Notes under the pieces: generated by a model
Told to the model about the DNA's origin: nothing
The model's input: only the letters and a program-made list of their open reading frames with translations
The model's database searches: none
In this document: positions 1 through 7,738 of the stretch, one piece after another
How positions within the stretch are numbered: position 1 is the first letter of the stretch
How the letters are laid out: each line of letters starts with the position of its first letter
Source of the DNA: Deltaproteobacteria bacterium
GTDB taxonomy: Bacteria > Desulfobacterota > Syntrophia > Syntrophales > Smithellaceae
Direction: 5' to 3'
Length of the DNA: 49,420 nucleotides
Assembly: GCA_012729055.1 (NCBI GenBank)
Contig: JAAYDW010000033.1
Coordinates: forward strand, 1 to 49,420
Translations under genes and position numbers: made by a program

Positions 1-198
1 CGGCTGCCGGGTCTGATGCTTCGAGACGCCGTCCATTTTGGTAAGGATAGCCCCTATCCTTTTGCTCGCCCCTCAGGAAAAACACCCCGGAACGGTCAGC
101 TGCACGATCCTTTCCGCCGCGCCGGCAACGCCCGCCCACGCGGCCACAAGCGTCACGATCAAAACCAGTGTCCAAATTTTTCTCATCACTTTTTTCAT
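1..198 (-). CDS. Secreted MerP/HMA-like protein, probable selenoprotein (3' end outside window)
   Basis: Partial gene read leftwards off the window edge. The ATG at 198-196 has a purine-rich ribosome site (GGGGGAGGG on the minus strand). Residues 1-27 form a signal peptide (MKKVMRK, hydrophobic core, AGA cleavage region). Residues 31-38 (IVQLTVPG) match the first strand of MerP-type heavy-metal-associated domains. The metal motif here is C39-F-S-UGA42. Reading continues through the UGA for 24 codons to position 1 in the same frame and keeps the fold signature (GASKRIGAILTKMDGVSK, much like ALSKVEGVSK of MerP). An ideal bacterial SECIS hairpin follows the UGA. So UGA42 most likely encodes selenocysteine, giving a CxxU metal or redox site in place of CxxC. 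A nonsense pseudogene is the alternative, but the hairpin and the conserved downstream frame argue against it. Confidence 0.75.
43..61 (-). promoter_or_regulatory. SECIS-like hairpin for UGA at 73-75
   Basis: On the minus strand an 8-bp perfect stem AAGGATAG/CTATCCTT closes a GGG loop. The loop lies 20-22 nt after the UGA, inside the usual 16-37 nt window for bacterial SECIS elements. Its loop begins with G as SelB binding requires. It lies within coding sequence, as bacterial SECIS elements do. Confidence 0.7.
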
Positions 199-287
199 CC
201 CTCCCCCTTTCACGAGGCGCGCTTCGCCGTTTCCGGCGTACCGGATAACTACGCCAAGTCGCGGCAAGTTGCAACGCCAATTTATAA

Positions 288-316
288 TTGACAGGGGACC
301 TTTTATCTGGAATACA
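288..316 (+). promoter_or_regulatory. Possible sigma70 promoter for maf-yggS
   Basis: TTGACA at 288-293, a 17-nt spacer and AATACA at 311-316. The -35 box is perfect but the -10 is weak. It lies 26 nt upstream of the maf start and away from the divergent selenoprotein gene. Confidence 0.35.
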
Positions 317-341
317 TTGCGCAAAAATCGGGAAACAGCCC

Positions 342-947
342 ATGTCCGTCTCGTTATCATATCCCTTCGTTCTGGCCTCCGCCTCGCCCCGGCGCGAGGA
401 ACTCCTGCGCTCGCTGGGGCTCAGCTTCACCATTCTTCCCGCGCATATCGACGAAACCTGGCAGGAAGGCGAAACGCCCGCCGCGCACGTGAGACGGCTG
501 GCCCGAGAGAAGGCGGCCGCCATGGCGGTCAAACATCCGCAGGCCATCGTGCTGGGCGCCGATACGATCGTCGCGCTGGACGGGCTGATTCTGGGCAAGC
601 CCAAAAACAGGAAGCAGGCCCGGGAGATGCTCCAGAGGCTGAGCGGCCGCACACACACGGTTTTCACCGGATTTGCGCTCGCGCAGGAAAGCCGCAACGT
701 AGCGACAACGAGAGTGGTCCGTTCGGCCGTGCGCTTCAAGGTCATCAGCCCCGATGAAATGCGCTGGTACATCGCCTCCGCCGAACCCTACGACAAGGCC
801 GGCGGCTATGCGGCGCAGGGAATGGGCGCTTCATTCATCAAAAGCATCCGCGGCTCCTACACCAACGTGATCGGCCTGCCGGTTTGCGAAGTGCTGGAAG
901 AATTGAAAAAACTCGACGCCGTTCATTTTGGGGGAAACAGGCGATGA
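342..947 (+). CDS. maf: Maf family nucleoside triphosphate pyrophosphatase
   Basis: Cytoplasmic house-cleaning enzyme of 201 residues that hydrolyses non-canonical or surplus nucleoside triphosphates to monophosphates. The start at MSVSLSYPF is chosen because the family begins just before the LASASPRR motif (residues 11-18); an upstream in-frame start at 288 would add 18 unrelated residues. Further Maf signatures are GADT, GKP, EPYDKAGGYA and the C-terminal GSYTNVIGLP. Length is typical. The stop overlaps the yggS start as ATGA, so the two are translationally coupled. Which subfamily (dTTP/UTP or m7GTP) it belongs to cannot be settled by eye. Confidence 0.93.
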   Translation: MSVSLSYPFVLASASPRREELLRSLGLSFTILPAHIDETWQEGETPAAHVRRLAREKAAAMAVKHPQAIVLGADTIVALDGLILGKPKNRKQAREMLQRLSGRTHTVFTGFALAQESRNVATTRVVRSAVRFKVISPDEMRWYIASAEPYDKAGGYAAQGMGASFIKSIRGSYTNVIGLPVCEVLEELKKLDAVHFGGNRR

Positions 948-1642
948 CAACGCAAATTGCCGACAACATCCGGACGATCCGCAACCGCATGGCCGCGGCC
1001 GCGGCGCGCGCCGGGCGCGACCCCGCAGGCATCCGGCTGATGGCGGTTTCCAAAACCGTGGAGCCCGAGCGCCTCCGGCAGGCCATTGACGCGGGCATCG
1101 GGCTTCTGGGCGAAAACTACGTTCAGGAAGCCCGGGAAAAAATTCCCGCCGTCGGGCAGGCGGTCCAGTGGCACATGATCGGCCACCTGCAAACCAACAA
1201 GGTCAAGTACGTCGTCACCCTCTTTGACTGGATCCACTCCGTCGACCGCCTGGAGTTGGCGCAGGAACTGAGCCGGCGGGCCGGTCAGCACGGCCGCGTT
1301 CTGAATGTGCTCATCGAAATCAACGTGAGCGGCGAAGCCTCCAAAAACGGCGCGCGGCCCGCGGATGTTTTGGAGCTGGCCCGGCAGGTCGCCGCGCTGC
1401 CGAATCTGAGCGTCCGGGGATTGATGACCATGCCGCCCTACTCCGACGATCCCGAGAATTCCCGCCCGTATTTTGTCGCGCTGCGCCGTCTGCGCGATGA
1501 ACTTGCCGCCGCCGCTCTTCCGGGCGTCGCAATGGCCGAGCTTTCCATGGGGATGACCGACGACTTTGAAGTCGCCATCGAGGAAGGCGCCACCATCATC
1601 CGCGTCGGCCGGGCCATCTTCGGCGAACGGCGCTCCACTTGA
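944..1642 (+). CDS. yggS: PLP homeostasis protein, YggS/PROSC family
   Basis: Pyridoxal-phosphate-binding protein of 232 residues with a single alanine-racemase-like barrel and no known catalytic activity; the family buffers PLP and affects amino-acid and keto-acid balance. The PLP lysine is K37 in MAVSKT. Other family motifs are [31 protein letters not shown] and VGRAIFGER near the C-terminus. The start is MTTQIADN, whose ATG overlaps the maf stop by four bases. No clear U-tract terminator follows; only a short inverted repeat at 1692-1706 is visible. Confidence 0.93.
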   Translation: MTTQIADNIRTIRNRMAAAAARAGRDPAGIRLMAVSKTVEPERLRQAIDAGIGLLGENYVQEAREKIPAVGQAVQWHMIGHLQTNKVKYVVTLFDWIHSVDRLELAQELSRRAGQHGRVLNVLIEINVSGEASKNGARPADVLELARQVAALPNLSVRGLMTMPPYSDDPENSRPYFVALRRLRDELAAAALPGVAMAELSMGMTDDFEVAIEEGATIIRVGRAIFGERRST

Positions 1643-1811
1643 TCATGTTCAGCAAAAATTTTTTTCACGGACGACTGCGCCTTGGCGGCAGCCTGCGGAC
1701 CGCAGGGCCGTCATTCTAAATTATTGATCTTCCAATTATAATTTAAGAACACTTACCTCAGGGCCTTCAGGTGAAAAACATCATCCGACGGACCGCCCTC
1801 GCGAAAAAATA

Positions 1812-1840
1812 TTGCAATATGAAAATTTACGCGCTATGGT
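1812..1840 (+). promoter_or_regulatory. Possible promoter of the RfaH-like gene
   Basis: TTGCAA (1812-1817), 17-nt spacer, TATGGT (1835-1840). It would give a leader of roughly 150 nt that contains the ops-like element. Only a visual match. Confidence 0.3.
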
Positions 1841-1976
1841 AGCCACATCGTAACGAATCCGACCTCATAAACTTATTTTCAAACTATACGACTACGGAGT
1901 ACATCTTCAGGGAATGTGCGTTCTGTGGTTGATCAAGAATGTTTTTTTAACCAGGGCTTTCCTGACGACAGCCGAT

Positions 1977-1988
1977 GGCGGTAGCCTG
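1977..1988 (+). promoter_or_regulatory. ops-like element (GGCGGTAGCCTG)
   Basis: Matches the E. coli ops sequence GGCGGTAGCGTG at 11 of 12 positions and includes the whole GGCGGTAG core that recruits RfaH to paused RNA polymerase. GGC and GCC within it can pair around GGTA, as in the ops hairpin. It lies 11 nt upstream of the RfaH-like start codon, in the leader. The same 8-base core also occurs once inside a coding region near 11757, so chance is possible; position is the main argument. Confidence 0.5.
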
Positions 1989-1998
1989 TAAAAAAAGC

Positions 1999-2496
1999 AT
2001 GGAAAACTGGTACTGCATTTACACCAAGCCTGGCATGGAAGAAACGGTCGGCCGGCGGCTTCTGGACTTGCCCGACATTGAGATCTTTCAGCCGAAACTC
2101 AGGCGCAGAGCCCTGCACCGCGGCCAGGTGCGGGAAAAAACCGAACACCTCTTTCCCTGTTATCTTTTTTCCCGTTTTCTTCCCTCCCGTTATGGCCATC
2201 TCATCACCTACACCCGGGGCGTAAGAAAGATTCTCTCTGATCCGGCGGGCCGCCCCTGCGTCGTGGACGAAGAGATCATCGCTCAAATCAAATCCCGTCT
2301 GCAGGACGGTTACGTCCGCCTGGAAGCCGCCGCATTCAAAACCGGCCAGCCGGTGCGGATTCAGGCGGGGCCGCTTGCCGGCTTCACGGGCGTCTTTCGG
2401 GAAGTCAAGGCCCGCGACCGTGTGCTGATTCTCCTTAACGCCCTCACTTACCAGGCTCGAATCGAAATATCAAAACAGTACCTTGCCGGGCTTTAA
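1999..2496 (+). CDS. RfaH/NusG-like transcription antitermination factor
   Basis: Specialised NusG paralogue of 165 residues. The start at MENWYCIYTKPG aligns with the RfaH N-terminus (xxWYLLYCKRG); an in-frame ATG at 1975 would add eight residues. The NGN domain covers about residues 1-105, with LFPCYLF and TRGVRKIL corresponding to LFPNYLF and TRGVSHFV of RfaH. A KOW-type domain follows from about 116 to 162 (PVRIQAGPLAGFTGVFREV). Such proteins bind RNA polymerase at an ops element and suppress termination through long, poorly translated or AT-rich operons. The ops-like motif in its own leader and the following secreted-protein block suggest it drives that block. It is not the housekeeping NusG, which sits with ribosomal protein genes. 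Confidence 0.85.
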   Translation: MENWYCIYTKPGMEETVGRRLLDLPDIEIFQPKLRRRALHRGQVREKTEHLFPCYLFSRFLPSRYGHLITYTRGVRKILSDPAGRPCVVDEEIIAQIKSRLQDGYVRLEAAAFKTGQPVRIQAGPLAGFTGVFREVKARDRVLILLNALTYQARIEISKQYLAGL

Positions 2497-2645
2497 AACG
2501 CCGCGCCTGACGGCGTCGGCGCCTCCCCGCGGCAGCGCGCGGGACGGGCCGCTTCGCTTATCCGGGAAATCCATTTCATCAAAAGTAGTGGCAGCAGCCG
2601 AAGGCATCTTGCAAAACCATTGTTTCTGTCTTTGGAGGATGAATC

Positions 2646-5237
2646 ATGTTCCTTTCTTCAGTCAGACATGGAAGGCTTTGGAAAATTTTATTCCTGATCG
2701 TTCTGGTTATTTCGGGGATTGTGCTCTTTCCGGGGCGGATTTTCTCCGTCGATGAACGGACAGAGATTCTACTCGATGAGGAACCGCGGATGGTGGCAAT
2801 TTCTCCGGCGGCAAACCTGGCCGTGGTCACCCACCGTCGCGCGGATTCCGTCTCGCTCGTCGATTTGACCGCCGGGCGCGTGATCCGGGAACTGCCGGTC
2901 GGCCGTTCTCCCCGGAGCGTGGCGATCGATGCGGAACTGAACCTCGCGGTGATCACGTATGAAAAAGAGAAATCGGTGACGCTCATCGACCTTACCCGCA
3001 GCCGGATTGCCGCGGATATCCATGTCGGCGAGAGCACCGGCAGCGTCGCCGTCAATTCCCGGACGCACATCGCCGCGGTCACCAGCCCCGGCGAGGTTCA
3101 CCTGTTCTTTCTCGATCTGACGCGCAGGAAAATTATCGCCCGGACGCCCGTCGGCCGGCACGCCGGCGATATCGCCCTCGACCCGGAGAGTAATACCGCC
3201 TTTCTGCTGAATCCGGAGCGCCGGAAGCTTTTCATCATCGACCTTAACCACTACCGCGTGAGCGAGGTCCTGAACCTGCGGGAGAGGCCGCGGGCCGTCG
3301 ATGTGAATCCGCAGACCCAAACCCTGCTCATCGCGAACGCCCGGGACGCTTCGGTAACGCAAATTGATTTGCTGCACAGGCGCAGCCTGCCGATTTCCGT
3401 TCTGCGCTTCCCCCGGGACGTGGCCTTCAACACCGTCGACAACCGGGCGGTGATTCTGTGCGACCGCGACAGAAGGCTCCTGCTCTGGGACGGCAGCAAA
3501 CAAAAAATAATTCAGAGTTATTTTTTACCCCGCCGACCCAAAAGCGTCGCCGTCAACAGCCTCAAAAACATCGCGGTGGTGGCCGATGACGAACAAGACG
3601 GGCTGACGATCATTCCGCTGCCCCTCTCTTCCACGCTGCCGAAGGTTAAAATCACCTCTCCGGCGGACAACGCGCAGGTTTTTTCCGCCGATGTGGCCGT
3701 TACCGGAACCGTAGAAGACAGCTCCGAGGTGACCGTCAACGGGCGGCCTGCCTCCGTGAGCGGCAACGCCTTTTCCGCAACCCTGACCCTGAACGCGGGG
3801 AAAAACACAATCATCGCCATTGCCACCGACGCCTATGGGCGGACAGCCTCCCACGACGTGACGGTGGATATCGTCCTTCCCGCCACGGGGAAAATAAACG
3901 GAACCGTGACCGACAGCGCGACCGGCCGGCCTCTGCCGGCGGCCGTCGTCACCGTCACCGACGCCGCGGGGAATACACAAACCCTCTCCACATCGGCTGC
4001 CGGAACGTTTACGGCGGAAGTCGCGCCCGGCGCCTTCACCGGTTCCGTCAATAAACCCTGGTATTTGCCCGGCGCCTTTGCCGGATCGGTGGCGGCGGGG
4101 GAAACCGCCGCCGTCAGTACTCTTTTGTCCCCGGTCGAGCCGCAGATCGACTCCATCACGGTTTCCGACCTGACGGCGGAGTCCGCCAGAATCACCTGGA
4201 CAACAGACCAGCCGACGCAGGGCGCGGTCCAATACGGAACAACCTCCGCCTACGGCAGCCAGGCGACCGGCGCCGTCGAGCAAACGGCCCACAGCCTCAC
4301 GCTCGCCGGTTTATCGCCGGTCACCGTTTATCATTACCGCGTTGTGGCAACGTCCCCCAACGGCTCAACCGTCGCGTCGGGGGACAACACCTTCAAGACC
4401 GGCGGCCGGATCGACCTCTCGATTACCGCGCCCGCCGACGGAGCGACGGCCACGGCCCGCAGCGTTGTCGTCGCCGGCGTTGTCGCCAATGCCTCCGGCG
4501 CGGAGACGGGAATAACGGTCAACGGCATTGCCGCCGCGTTGACCGGCAATCAGTTTGCCGTCAACAACGTGCCCCTGACCTCGGGGACCAACGTCATCAC
4601 CGTCACGGCAACGGACGTCAACGGAACAACCGCGACAAAATCCGTCACGGTGAACGCCGTCGTTCCCGATCATTACATCAAACTCAGCGCTTATCCCGAA
4701 TCCGGCACGGCGCCGCTGGAGGTGAATTTAAGACTCGGCGGCACCTTCAGCGTCAGCAACCCGGCGCTGACCGTCACCGGGCCCGGCGCGGCGGAGCAGC
4801 TGCCCGGCGGCGCTCCCGAAGAATACAGATACAGGCTCCTTTCCGAAGGCGTCTATTCCTTCACCGCCCGCGCCGCCGGACCGGACGGCGCTGCCTGTGA
4901 GGATACCGTCAGCATCAGCGTGCTGCCCCTGGAACAGGTGGATGCTCTGCTGCGGACGAAATGGACGGCGCTTTCCGACGCCCTGAAAGACAAGGATATT
5001 GCAGCCGCGCTCGCCATGATGGATGAACGGAGCCGAGAGCGCTACCAGATCATTTTCAATTTACTGAAAGACACGTTGCCGGCTATCATGGCGGCAAACA
5101 CGGGCCTTGTCCTGCAATCCATTACGGGAGAAAGAGCCTATTATGAACTGCATGCCGCCGAGAACGGCGCAACCTACGCCTATCGGCTCTCTTTCATAAA
5201 AGACGACAAAGGACTCTGGCTCATCAAAGAATTTTAA
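2646..5237 (+). CDS. Secreted YVTN beta-propeller protein with Ig, CarboxypepD_reg and Fn3 domains
   Basis: 863 residues behind a strong ribosome site (GGAGG). An N-terminal membrane or signal segment lies at about 12-33. Residues 40-330 hold seven or so repeats of about 42 residues of YVTN/NHL type (for example RSPRSVAIDAELNLAVITYE), a beta-propeller. Then come a Big_9-like Ig domain (337-412, ITSPADNAQVFSADVAVTG), a CarboxypepD_reg-like fold (417-495, INGTVTDSATGRPLPAAVV), an Fn3 domain (500-585), a second Big_9-like domain (590-670), a PKD-like segment, and an NTF2-like helical/sheet tail (about 765-863). No catalytic motif is seen; a role in surface adhesion or scaffolding is inferred. 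It ends only 12 nt before the first cassette gene, so they are likely co-transcribed. Confidence 0.8.
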   Translation: MFLSSVRHGRLWKILFLIVLVISGIVLFPGRIFSVDERTEILLDEEPRMVAISPAANLAVVTHRRADSVSLVDLTAGRVIRELPVGRSPRSVAIDAELNLAVITYEKEKSVTLIDLTRSRIAADIHVGESTGSVAVNSRTHIAAVTSPGEVHLFFLDLTRRKIIARTPVGRHAGDIALDPESNTAFLLNPERRKLFIIDLNHYRVSEVLNLRERPRAVDVNPQTQTLLIANARDASVTQIDLLHRRSLPISVLRFPRDVAFNTVDNRAVILCDRDRRLLLWDGSKQKIIQSYFLPRRPKSVAVNSLKNIAVVADDEQDGLTIIPLPLSSTLPKVKITSPADNAQVFSADVAVTGTVEDSSEVTVNGRPASVSGNAFSATLTLNAGKNTIIAIATDAYGRTASHDVTVDIVLPATGKINGTVTDSATGRPLPAAVVTVTDAAGNTQTLSTSAAGTFTAEVAPGAFTGSVNKPWYLPGAFAGSVAAGETAAVSTLLSPVEPQIDSITVSDLTAESARITWTTDQPTQGAVQYGTTSAYGSQATGAVEQTAHSLTLAGLSPVTVYHYRVVATSPNGSTVASGDNTFKTGGRIDLSITAPADGATATARSVVVAGVVANASGAETGITVNGIAAALTGNQFAVNNVPLTSGTNVITVTATDVNGTTATKSVTVNAVVPDHYIKLSAYPESGTAPLEVNLRLGGTFSVSNPALTVTGPGAAEQLPGGAPEEYRYRLLSEGVYSFTARAAGPDGAACEDTVSISVLPLEQVDALLRTKWTALSDALKDKDIAAALAMMDERSRERYQIIFNLLKDTLPAIMAANTGLVLQSITGERAYYELHAAENGATYAYRLSFIKDDKGLWLIKEF

Positions 5238-5249
5238 AGCGCACAAAAG

Positions 5250-5873
5250 ATGAAAAGCCGCCTGTTGCGCTGGATGACAGCCGTCATCCTGATGAACGTA
5301 TTCGCCGCGCCGTCAAATGCCTGGCTGATTTACAGTAAGCCGGAGTTTCACGGCAGAGTGATCGATTCCGAAACAAAGGAACCCATCGCAGGGGCGGTCG
5401 TGGTTGTTCTTTACTATAAACGATCGACTTTCAGCCTCAATCCCGGCGGACCGAGCTCTTTTGTAACAAAGGCAAATGAAACCCTGACGGATAAACAAGG
5501 AGAGTTCTTCTTCCACTCGTACAGTGAACTCATGTGGCTGAACGAGGACGTTGGAGCGCGTTTTATATTTTTCAAACCCGGTTACCAGGCCGGATACGGA
5601 CCGACTTACATTGCGCCTCTTCTGACAGAAAAATATTTTTCAGCAGGCGAGATCGGCAAAGAGGTCGAGATTGAAGCCGGTTCATTCAACAACAGCAGCT
5701 ATGTCAAATGGAAAGGTCCACTGGGCATTGTGGAATTGAAAAAAGTAAAAACGTATAATGAAAGAAGATTGGGGGTTCCAGATACCCCGACTGGATACAC
5801 ATCAAAAGAATTACCCCTAATTTTCAGAGCAATTACCATAGATCGTAAAGAGCGGGGATTGGAGGTGAGATAA
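5250..5873 (+). CDS. Cassette protein copy 1: small secreted CarboxypepD_reg-like protein
   Basis: 207 residues. The signal peptide (1-24, ending PSNA) is followed by a mature N-terminus WLIYSKPEFHG. Residues about 32-115 form a carboxypeptidase-regulatory-like (transthyretin/Cna-B) Ig fold: GRVIDSETKEPIAGAVVVVL is the family's opening strand pair, and LTDKQGEFFFHSYSEL the returning strands. No catalytic motif is seen. The variable tail (VKTYNERRLGVPDTPTGY onward) is unique to this copy. Unlike copies 2-5 it stops with TAA and has no overlapping partner; the 157 bases before copy 2 show no clear gene. Function unknown; an accessory, inhibitor or anchoring role for a secreted enzyme is inferred from the neighbours. 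Confidence 0.85.
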   Translation: MKSRLLRWMTAVILMNVFAAPSNAWLIYSKPEFHGRVIDSETKEPIAGAVVVVLYYKRSTFSLNPGGPSSFVTKANETLTDKQGEFFFHSYSELMWLNEDVGARFIFFKPGYQAGYGPTYIAPLLTEKYFSAGEIGKEVEIEAGSFNNSSYVKWKGPLGIVELKKVKTYNERRLGVPDTPTGYTSKELPLIFRAITIDRKERGLEVR

Positions 5874-6030
5874 GCCCAAAAGTAAGTATCATGTAACCTT
5901 CTCAAAAACCAGCTGATTGGCGTTATTGCGTTGTTGCATGTTTCCCGATCTCAATAGCAGTTTGAATCCACGAGCATGATATGATTAGTTCTCTTTACCA
6001 TTACCCATGCCACCGTTCAGAGGGTTGGTC

Positions 6031-6654
6031 ATGTACAAATTTTACTTCGTCATTGCTTTCTCCGCCGTCCTGATGATTTCAGTGGCGCAGAAGTCTCAAG
6101 CCGCATTCCTTTACAGCAAGCCGGAGTTTCACGGCAGAGTGATCGATTCCGAAACAAAGGAGCCCATCGCAGGGGCGGTAGTGGTCGTTCTTTACTATAA
6201 ACGATCGACTTTCAGCCTCAATCCGGGTGGGCCAAGTTCTTTCGTAACAAAGGCAAAAGAAACCCTGACGGATAATCAAGGAGAGTTCTTCTTCCACTCA
6301 TACAGTGAACTCATGTGGCTGAACGAGAACGTTGGAGCACGCTTTATATTTTTCAAGCCCGGTTACCAGGCCGGATACGGACCGACTTACATTGCGCCTC
6401 TTCTGACAGAAAAATATTTTTCAGCAGGCGAGATCGGCAAAGAGGTCGAGATTGAAGCCGGTTCATTCGACAACAGCAGCTACGTCAAATGGAAAGGCCC
6501 GATGGGAATTATGTTGCTGGAAAAGGTATCGCCTGATCAGGCAATGCCGCCCGCTGGCATACCTGCTAATTACAGTGCAAGACAGTTGCCTCTTTTATAT
6601 CGAGCAATAAATGAAGATAGGATTAATCGCGGATTGAAAGGAGTGGTAGAATGA
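6031..6654 (+). CDS. Cassette protein copy 2
   Basis: 207 residues from MYKFYFVIAF; the ATG follows AGAGGGTTGGTC, the same leader type as copies 4 and 5, while an upstream in-frame ATG at 6007 lacks a site. Signal peptide to about residue 25 (SQAAFLYSKPEF). The Ig-like region is almost the same as copy 1 (N for D in NENVGARF). The tail from about residue 160 (KVSPDQAMPPAGIPANYSAR) resembles that of copy 5 and differs from copies 1, 3 and 4. The TGA stop overlaps the ATG of a decayed partner frame at 6651. Confidence 0.85.
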   Translation: MYKFYFVIAFSAVLMISVAQKSQAAFLYSKPEFHGRVIDSETKEPIAGAVVVVLYYKRSTFSLNPGGPSSFVTKAKETLTDNQGEFFFHSYSELMWLNENVGARFIFFKPGYQAGYGPTYIAPLLTEKYFSAGEIGKEVEIEAGSFDNSSYVKWKGPMGIMLLEKVSPDQAMPPAGIPANYSARQLPLLYRAINEDRINRGLKGVVE

Positions 6655-6860
6655 AAAAATATTTTCAACATTTACCTCTTCACATATTGATCCTATCATC
6701 CTCAGCATGGCTTCTTTTTACAATGCAATCTATTGCTTTTGAGGGAGTGACGCATAGAGCGTTAAACGGAAAATGTGCTGCCATAAATACGTTTGTACAT
6801 TAATACTTAATCAAGCAACTTGGTTTTGAAGATGGTGCAGAAACAACAATTCAATTTTAA
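6651..6860 (+). pseudogene. Decayed partner gene of copy 2 (phospholipase-like N-terminus)
   Basis: Starts at an ATG overlapping the stop of copy 2. It encodes a signal peptide (MKKYFQHLPLHILILSSSAW) followed by FEGVTHRALN, matching QVTHKAIN of the intact partner at 9073. The frame then hits TAA at the place where the intact gene has HEYLQQQLG (here VH-stop-YLIKQLGFEDGAETTI), consistent with a single GAA-to-TAA change, and ends at a second stop. The remaining ~630 codons are absent. The stretch is AT-rich. Confidence 0.75.
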
Positions 6861-6896
6861 GTATTGCTTCTCGCGGATCATCGGAGTGTAAACAAA

Positions 6897-7517
6897 ATGA
6901 ATAAGCTGATTACAGCAATTGCCTTAGCTTTTGTCTTCCTTATCTCTGTGCCGGCAAATGCCTGGATGATCTACAGCAAGCCGGAGTTTCACGGCAGAGT
7001 GATTGATTCCGAAACAAAGGAGCCCATCGCAGGGGCGGTCGTGGTTGTTCTTTACAAAAAGTGGGAATTCGGCGGGCCTGGCGGCGGCAATACCCCTACC
7101 ATGGATGCCAAGGAAACGCTGACGGACAAAAACGGTGATTTTCACTTTCCTTCCTATCTTACGCTGATCGGACCTTTGTCGCGGGTGTCCGAGGTTTCCT
7201 TTACTATCTTCAAGCCTGATTACATGTCGGTCACACGAATAGACGGCATCTCCATTCCGGAAGAAACATATTTCACGATCGCCAGGGACAAAGTCGGGAC
7301 GGAAGGAATGATCACCTATGTCGATCGCTGGGACAGAAAGCTATCCTTCAAAGGATCGCTGGGAATTGTGGAACTGAATAAAGCAAGAACAAGGGAAGAA
7401 AAATTACGCACGATGCCCTCGCCACCAGCAAATTATACATCTAGGGATCTGCCGATACTTATAAAAATTGTTAACGACGAAATTGAAAATCTGGGATTGA
7501 AGGGGGAATACAAATGA
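6897..7517 (+). CDS. Cassette protein copy 3 (divergent middle)
   Basis: 206 residues from MNKLITAIALAF; an upstream in-frame codon at 6864 is ignored because the signal peptide begins here. Shares the SKPEFHGRVIDSETKEPIAGAVVVVLY block with the other copies, then diverges (KKWEFGGPGGGNTPTMDAKE, and PSYLTLIGPLSRVSEVSFTI replacing the NEDVGARFIFFKPG region). The Ig-like fold pattern is still visible. The tail (ARTREEKLRTMPSPPANYTS) is nearly identical to that of copy 4. ATGA overlaps the next decayed partner. Confidence 0.85.
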   Translation: MNKLITAIALAFVFLISVPANAWMIYSKPEFHGRVIDSETKEPIAGAVVVVLYKKWEFGGPGGGNTPTMDAKETLTDKNGDFHFPSYLTLIGPLSRVSEVSFTIFKPDYMSVTRIDGISIPEETYFTIARDKVGTEGMITYVDRWDRKLSFKGSLGIVELNKARTREEKLRTMPSPPANYTSRDLPILIKIVNDEIENLGLKGEYK

Positions 7518-7696
7518 TGACCTGGTTAAAAAACTTTTTTTCATCTATTTCTCACCTTAATAATGACACTGATTTATTTCTTTTCAGCGGCAACAACTTC
7601 AGCTCCGGAGACTCACCGCTTACTGAATAGTCACATTGCTCAAGAATCGGTTTTAATGTTTATTTAAAAAACATCCTGGAATGTTGGGTGGCATAA
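7514..7696 (+). pseudogene. Decayed partner gene of copy 3
   Basis: Begins ATGATGACCTGG overlapping the stop of copy 3. Compared with the sister stub at 8365 it has a T7 run where the sister has TATTTT, a one-base insertion that shifts the frame. With that corrected, it reads a signal peptide, then SAPETHRLLNSHIAQES, matching QVTHKAINKYIADKGSS of the intact partner. A further frame change is needed to read VYLKNILE, and only about 60 codons remain before the copy 4 leader. Confidence 0.7.
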
Positions 7697-7738
7697 ATGT
7701 TTTTGTCGTCATGTAAACCATCGTTCAGAAGGTTCGTC

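Larger units (their letters stand above)
1643..1998. other. Non-coding leader between yggS and the RfaH-like gene
   Basis: No convincing gene in 356 bases, and the stretch is AT-rich compared with its flanks. It contains the inverted repeat CCTGCGG-A-CCGCAGG (1692-1706) just after yggS, a possible promoter (1812-1840), the segment TTAACCAGGGC near 1948, and an ops-like element (1977-1988). It is best read as the long 5' leader of the downstream accessory operon. Confidence 0.6.

Noticed and set aside
38-757. Plus-strand 239-codon open frame overlapping maf
   Set aside because: Arginine- and alanine-rich translation in a different frame of maf; no family resemblance. The maf frame has all motifs.
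5874-6030. Possible partner-gene remnant after cassette copy 1
   Set aside because: Short frames here (such as MFPDLNSSLNPRA) do not convincingly match the partner protein, and copy 1 lacks the ATGA overlap.
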